Positions 53,173 through 55,905 of a stretch of DNA of 55,905 nt are shown in pieces. Below the pieces are notes generated by a model. It searched no databases. It saw only the letters and a program-made list of their open reading frames with translations, and had not been told where the DNA came from. Made by a program: the position numbers and the translations under genes. This stretch comes from Treponemataceae bacterium (GTDB lineage Bacteria > Spirochaetota > Spirochaetia > Treponematales > Treponemataceae), in NCBI GenBank assembly GCA_024402495.1, contig JAKSTR010000008.1, positions 1-55,905 on the forward strand, given 5' to 3'. Every line of letters begins with the position of its first letter. The first letter of the stretch is position 1.

Positions 53173-54564
53173 TTACCTCTCAATTTTTACTGCAAGCATT
53201 GTAACGTCATCTCGCAATTTTTTATCGCCGTTATATTCAAGAACCAAATCAGAAATATCATTAACAAAATGCTGTGCCGATTTATATGCACTGTTTTGAA
53301 TTGTCTGCTTGAACAATTCTGTATCGCCAAGCTCAATGCCTTCGTCGTTCATAACTTCAGAAACACCGTCGGTTGCAATCAAAATCATGTCATCATAGAA
53401 CAGCTTCTGAACTTCAATTTCAAGGTCGTCAATTTCAATAATACCAACCAGACTACAGTTAGAACCCAGCGGCTTGATGTTAAATCCGCCCGGAGTTTTT
53501 GTAATGACGATAGGGTCTGACATAGACGCATTGATATAGGAAATCGTCATGGCGGCGGTATCAACAATACCAAGGAACATAACCGTGTATTTATCATCAA
53601 ACTTCATGCTTTTAATGGCACGGTCAACCGCCCTGATCATTGCAGGCAGGTCTTCTTTATTCTGAATGTTTTTTACGGTGTTGATAACGATACCCATAAC
53701 CAGCGCCGCCGCAAGTCCTTTACCAGAAACGTCGCCCAGAAGCAGCAGGGTTTTGTTTTCGTCAATCGGCAAAACCGAATAATAGTCGCCCGAAACGTTT
53801 ACCAACGGTCTGAAATAGGCTGCAAGGTCAAGGTGCTTAATTTCCGGCATTTTTTGCGGCAAAAATGAACGCTGGGTATCAGCAACCATGTTCCATTCTT
53901 TTGTCAGTTCAGAAATTCCGGAAAGTTCGGCGATTGTATCACTGCGTTTTGTATAGGAAATAAATTCATCTAAAACCTGAGGGAAAATAAGGTTGTCAAG
54001 CAGGCGGGTACAGCGGCACAAAACATAAAAGTGAACGCCGTTGTGAACAACGAAAAATCCGCGGCTGTTTTTCTGTTCAGAAACTACACCCAAATCACTT
54101 CCAAGCAGATACCAGCCGTCTTTCATAGAAACCGAAAAGTTCTGTTCCAGAGTATTCAGGGTTTCTTTTGCCGAAACAATGCGGTCAGGGCTGTTGTAAA
54201 TTACATAATTCTTTTTACGGTCAATAATTAAAACAGAAGCATCGGCTTTGTCCTCAAGTTCGGAACGGATAGCCGCCATTAAGTCTTCAAGTGAATAAGC
54301 AGAACGGATTTTTGCAATAAAACCGCTTATCAACGCGGTTTCCTTAGTGTAAAGGGCTTCGTTGCGGAATTTTGTAGCTAAAGTCTTATCGATATAGCGG
54401 AAAATACACAAAACCAAAACCATCAGAACCAAAGCAACAGAAACTGCAAAAACAAACGAAACGTCTTGTTTCGGAATCAAAGTTAAAGCCAATACTACAA
54501 AACAGATTCCAGTAAGGATATTTGTAATCTGCGAAAGCGCCGCCCGCTGTTTTTGGAACATCAT
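53173..54564 (-). CDS. SpoIIE-type PP2C phosphatase with two membrane segments
   Basis: 463 aa. Two membrane segments (about 12-30, 35-55), a GAF-like region (about 80-215), then the phosphatase domain with VSGDYYSVLPI, LLLGDVSGKGLAAALVMG, MILIATDGVSEVMNDEG and LRDDVTMLAVKIE. Metal ligands conserved. First gene of the minus-strand operon 54564-49806. Confidence 0.92.
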   Translation of the reverse strand: MMFQKQRAALSQITNILTGICFVVLALTLIPKQDVSFVFAVSVALVLMVLVLCIFRYIDKTLATKFRNEALYTKETALISGFIAKIRSAYSLEDLMAAIRSELEDKADASVLIIDRKKNYVIYNSPDRIVSAKETLNTLEQNFSVSMKDGWYLLGSDLGVVSEQKNSRGFFVVHNGVHFYVLCRCTRLLDNLIFPQVLDEFISYTKRSDTIAELSGISELTKEWNMVADTQRSFLPQKMPEIKHLDLAAYFRPLVNVSGDYYSVLPIDENKTLLLLGDVSGKGLAAALVMGIVINTVKNIQNKEDLPAMIRAVDRAIKSMKFDDKYTVMFLGIVDTAAMTISYINASMSDPIVITKTPGGFNIKPLGSNCSLVGIIEIDDLEIEVQKLFYDDMILIATDGVSEVMNDEGIELGDTELFKQTIQNSAYKSAQHFVNDISDLVLEYNGDKKLRDDVTMLAVKIER

Positions 54565-54920
54565 TTACCTCGAAATATTTATAAGCAGAAATAGCAAAAT
54601 TGCATTTGCATATACTTCTACTATATCATAAATCGGCAAAAACTGTGAAAAAAAACATTGCACATTTAGGAAATTCTTTTGGAAGAGTGGGAAAGTTGTA
54701 TTTGCGTTTTGCATGATAAAAAATCTTTGCCGGATTTGTGCGGTTGCGCAATTCAGCATGCAATTCAGCGCGGAATATGATTTTTTATGAACTTCCCCAA
54801 AGCCGCATTTTTGTTTTTTTGAAAGCAGAAAGAGAAATAAATTCTGGGGAAATATTGCGAGTTTAATAGAAGAAAAAATACAAAAAGTGGCTTAAAACCG
54901 TTTATTCAATGTAAAAAAAA

Positions 54921-54949
54921 TTGCAGGATGATTAAATAATTGTTATAAT
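54921..54949 (+). promoter_or_regulatory. Promoter of the truncated sensor gene
   Basis: TTGCAG (54921-54926), 17-nt spacer, TATAAT (54944-54949) with the extended -10 TG at 54941-54942. The remainder of 54565-54920 between the divergent genes shows no gene or clear structure. Confidence 0.65.
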
Positions 54950-54982
54950 TTGTTAACTGTCATTTGTATTTCGAGGTGCAAA

Positions 54983-55905
54983 ATGAGAAAATCAACAATT
55001 TTTGTTAAGATTTTATTACCATTTATCCTTACGTCTTTTGCCGGTGTTTTTATTGCATTAGGCATTTCAAGCACAATTACCAAAAAAAACATTTCAAACA
55101 TTTACAAAGACCTTTCAAACCACGAATCTGCCTTAACTTTTATTGGCGATTCGCAGTTCAACAAGTTTGTAGAAGAATACAAGGGAATGCTGCGAATGGC
55201 TGCCTATGCCGACGATGCGCACAGGGAAAATCTTATTAAAGATTTAACCGACATTGCCAAAAAAACTTCCGGTGCATTTGATGTCGGCATTTATGAAATT
55301 AAAGGAAACGAGACGATTCTTTTGAACGCAGACCAGTGCCTTTCATTTACTTCCGGTACAAACCGTGTTGACGATGTTCTGGAATGTTACAATTCAAAAA
55401 AATCTTCCTATTATTTTACCTGCCACGCAGAATACGGAATGACCGCAATTATGATGAACTATTGCTGGACGGAAGAAGAATGCAAGATTATTGGAAAACC
55501 GGTCGTTACCAAGGTTCTGCTTCCGCTTTCTGTCGTTCACTTAAAGGATGTTGCCCGGATTATTGGCTGCGATTCAATTTATCTTGCCGGTGACGGAAAA
55601 GTTATGGCATCTTCCGTTGCAGACGAAGCCGGCAGCGAAATTCCGCCGGCTTTTTGGGATGCAATGCAGAAAGATGACGAAGCCACGACGATTGACGGAA
55701 AAGCCGGCATTTACAGGCACGCATTCCGGGTAAAGGAAAATATTTCTACAATGACAGACCCTTTCTGGATTGTAATTAATCTTTCCGCCGACGGCATCAA
55801 GTCTATGAATTCAGTTTTTACCAATCTTATAACGCTGATTATCTTTGTAATGATGCTTATAGAAATTGCTTCCGTTGTTGCAGTTCTTATCTTTATTGTA
55901 AAAGG
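54983..55905 (+). CDS. Membrane sensor protein, N-terminal part (probable methyl-accepting chemotaxis protein), truncated by window end
   Basis: 307 codons visible, no stop before the right edge. Starts ATG 54983 behind CGAGGTG. A membrane anchor TIFVKILLPFILTSFAGVFIALGIS (about 5-29) is followed by a 240-residue outside domain with NISNIYKDLSNHESAL and an sCache-like feel (DVGIYEIKGNETILLN, MTAIMMNYCWTEEECKIIGKPVVTKVLLP), then the second membrane segment LITLIIFVMMLIEIASVVAVLIFIV at the edge. This layout fits chemotaxis receptors or membrane phosphatases/cyclases; the deciding cytoplasmic part lies outside the window. Confidence 0.7.
   Translation, partial: MRKSTIFVKILLPFILTSFAGVFIALGISSTITKKNISNIYKDLSNHESALTFIGDSQFNKFVEEYKGMLRMAAYADDAHRENLIKDLTDIAKKTSGAFDVGIYEIKGNETILLNADQCLSFTSGTNRVDDVLECYNSKKSSYYFTCHAEYGMTAIMMNYCWTEEECKIIGKPVVTKVLLPLSVVHLKDVARIIGCDSIYLAGDGKVMASSVADEAGSEIPPAFWDAMQKDDEATTIDGKAGIYRHAFRVKENISTMTDPFWIVINLSADGIKSMNSVFTNLITLIIFVMMLIEIASVVAVLIFIVK

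Overview
The window looks like chromosome of an anaerobic, host- or sediment-associated spirochaete, most likely a Treponema relative. This is inferred from the gene families (two SpoIIE-type phosphatases with a STAS protein, an EAL protein, a start of what looks like a chemotaxis receptor), the moderate-to-low GC, the AGGAGG ribosome sites and the lack of any aerobic respiratory gene. I read about 43 protein genes (one cut by the right edge), one tRNA and many intergenic signals; there are no rRNAs, insertion sequences or CRISPR arrays.

Region 1 (1-11.0 kb) is a sulfur-flavoured island: a MalY/PatB C-S lyase, a YezD/DUF2292 protein, then a nitrogenase-like set (NifB-like radical SAM, NifH-like, free-standing NifX-like, NifD-like, NifK-like), a cysteine synthase and an SsuABC/TauABC-type ABC transporter. 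There is no nifEN and the neighbours are all sulfur genes, so the best reading is a methylthio-alkane reductase (Mar)-type system for sulfur salvage and not dinitrogen fixation. Three of its gene junctions carry the same small hairpin (AACU-GA-4 bp stem-A4/5 loop-stem-A-GGUU) whose 3' end runs into an intrinsic terminator. It looks like a shared antitermination gate for the island and I do not recognise it as a described element.

Region 2 (11.3-28.7 kb) is mostly housekeeping: bifunctional aspartokinase/homoserine dehydrogenase, acetolactate synthase small subunit, a twin ABC ATPase on the minus strand, a surface-glycan or glycolipid module (two unknown genes, GtrA-like, GtrB-like glycosyltransferase, DUF6056-like membrane protein), tRNA-Arg(CCU), and a minus-strand run of HAD phosphatase, FGGY kinase, PRPP synthetase, L28, metallo-beta-lactamase hydrolase and UvrB.

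Region 3 (29-37.1 kb) has an EAL phosphodiesterase and an alpha-glucan/maltodextrin uptake operon (binding protein, two permeases, LacI regulator, 4-alpha-glucanotransferase) behind a promoter with three directly abutting 12-bp LacI-type operators.

Region 4 (37.5-49.2 kb) is the reductive C4 branch and its electron supply: a malate/lactate dehydrogenase family enzyme with the malate-type Arg, class II fumarase, then hdrB-hdrC-hdrA-flxD-Fe/S-Fe/S-flxA and directly after it a soluble fumarate-reductase-like pair with unusual cofactor ligands. The layout suggests a cytoplasmic NADH-linked, possibly flavin-bifurcating route to fumarate.

Region 5 (49.3-55.9 kb) holds a YcgN-like protein, a minus-strand operon of two SpoIIE phosphatases, STAS antagonist and a VanY-like lipoprotein, and the 5' part of a membrane sensor that runs off the window.
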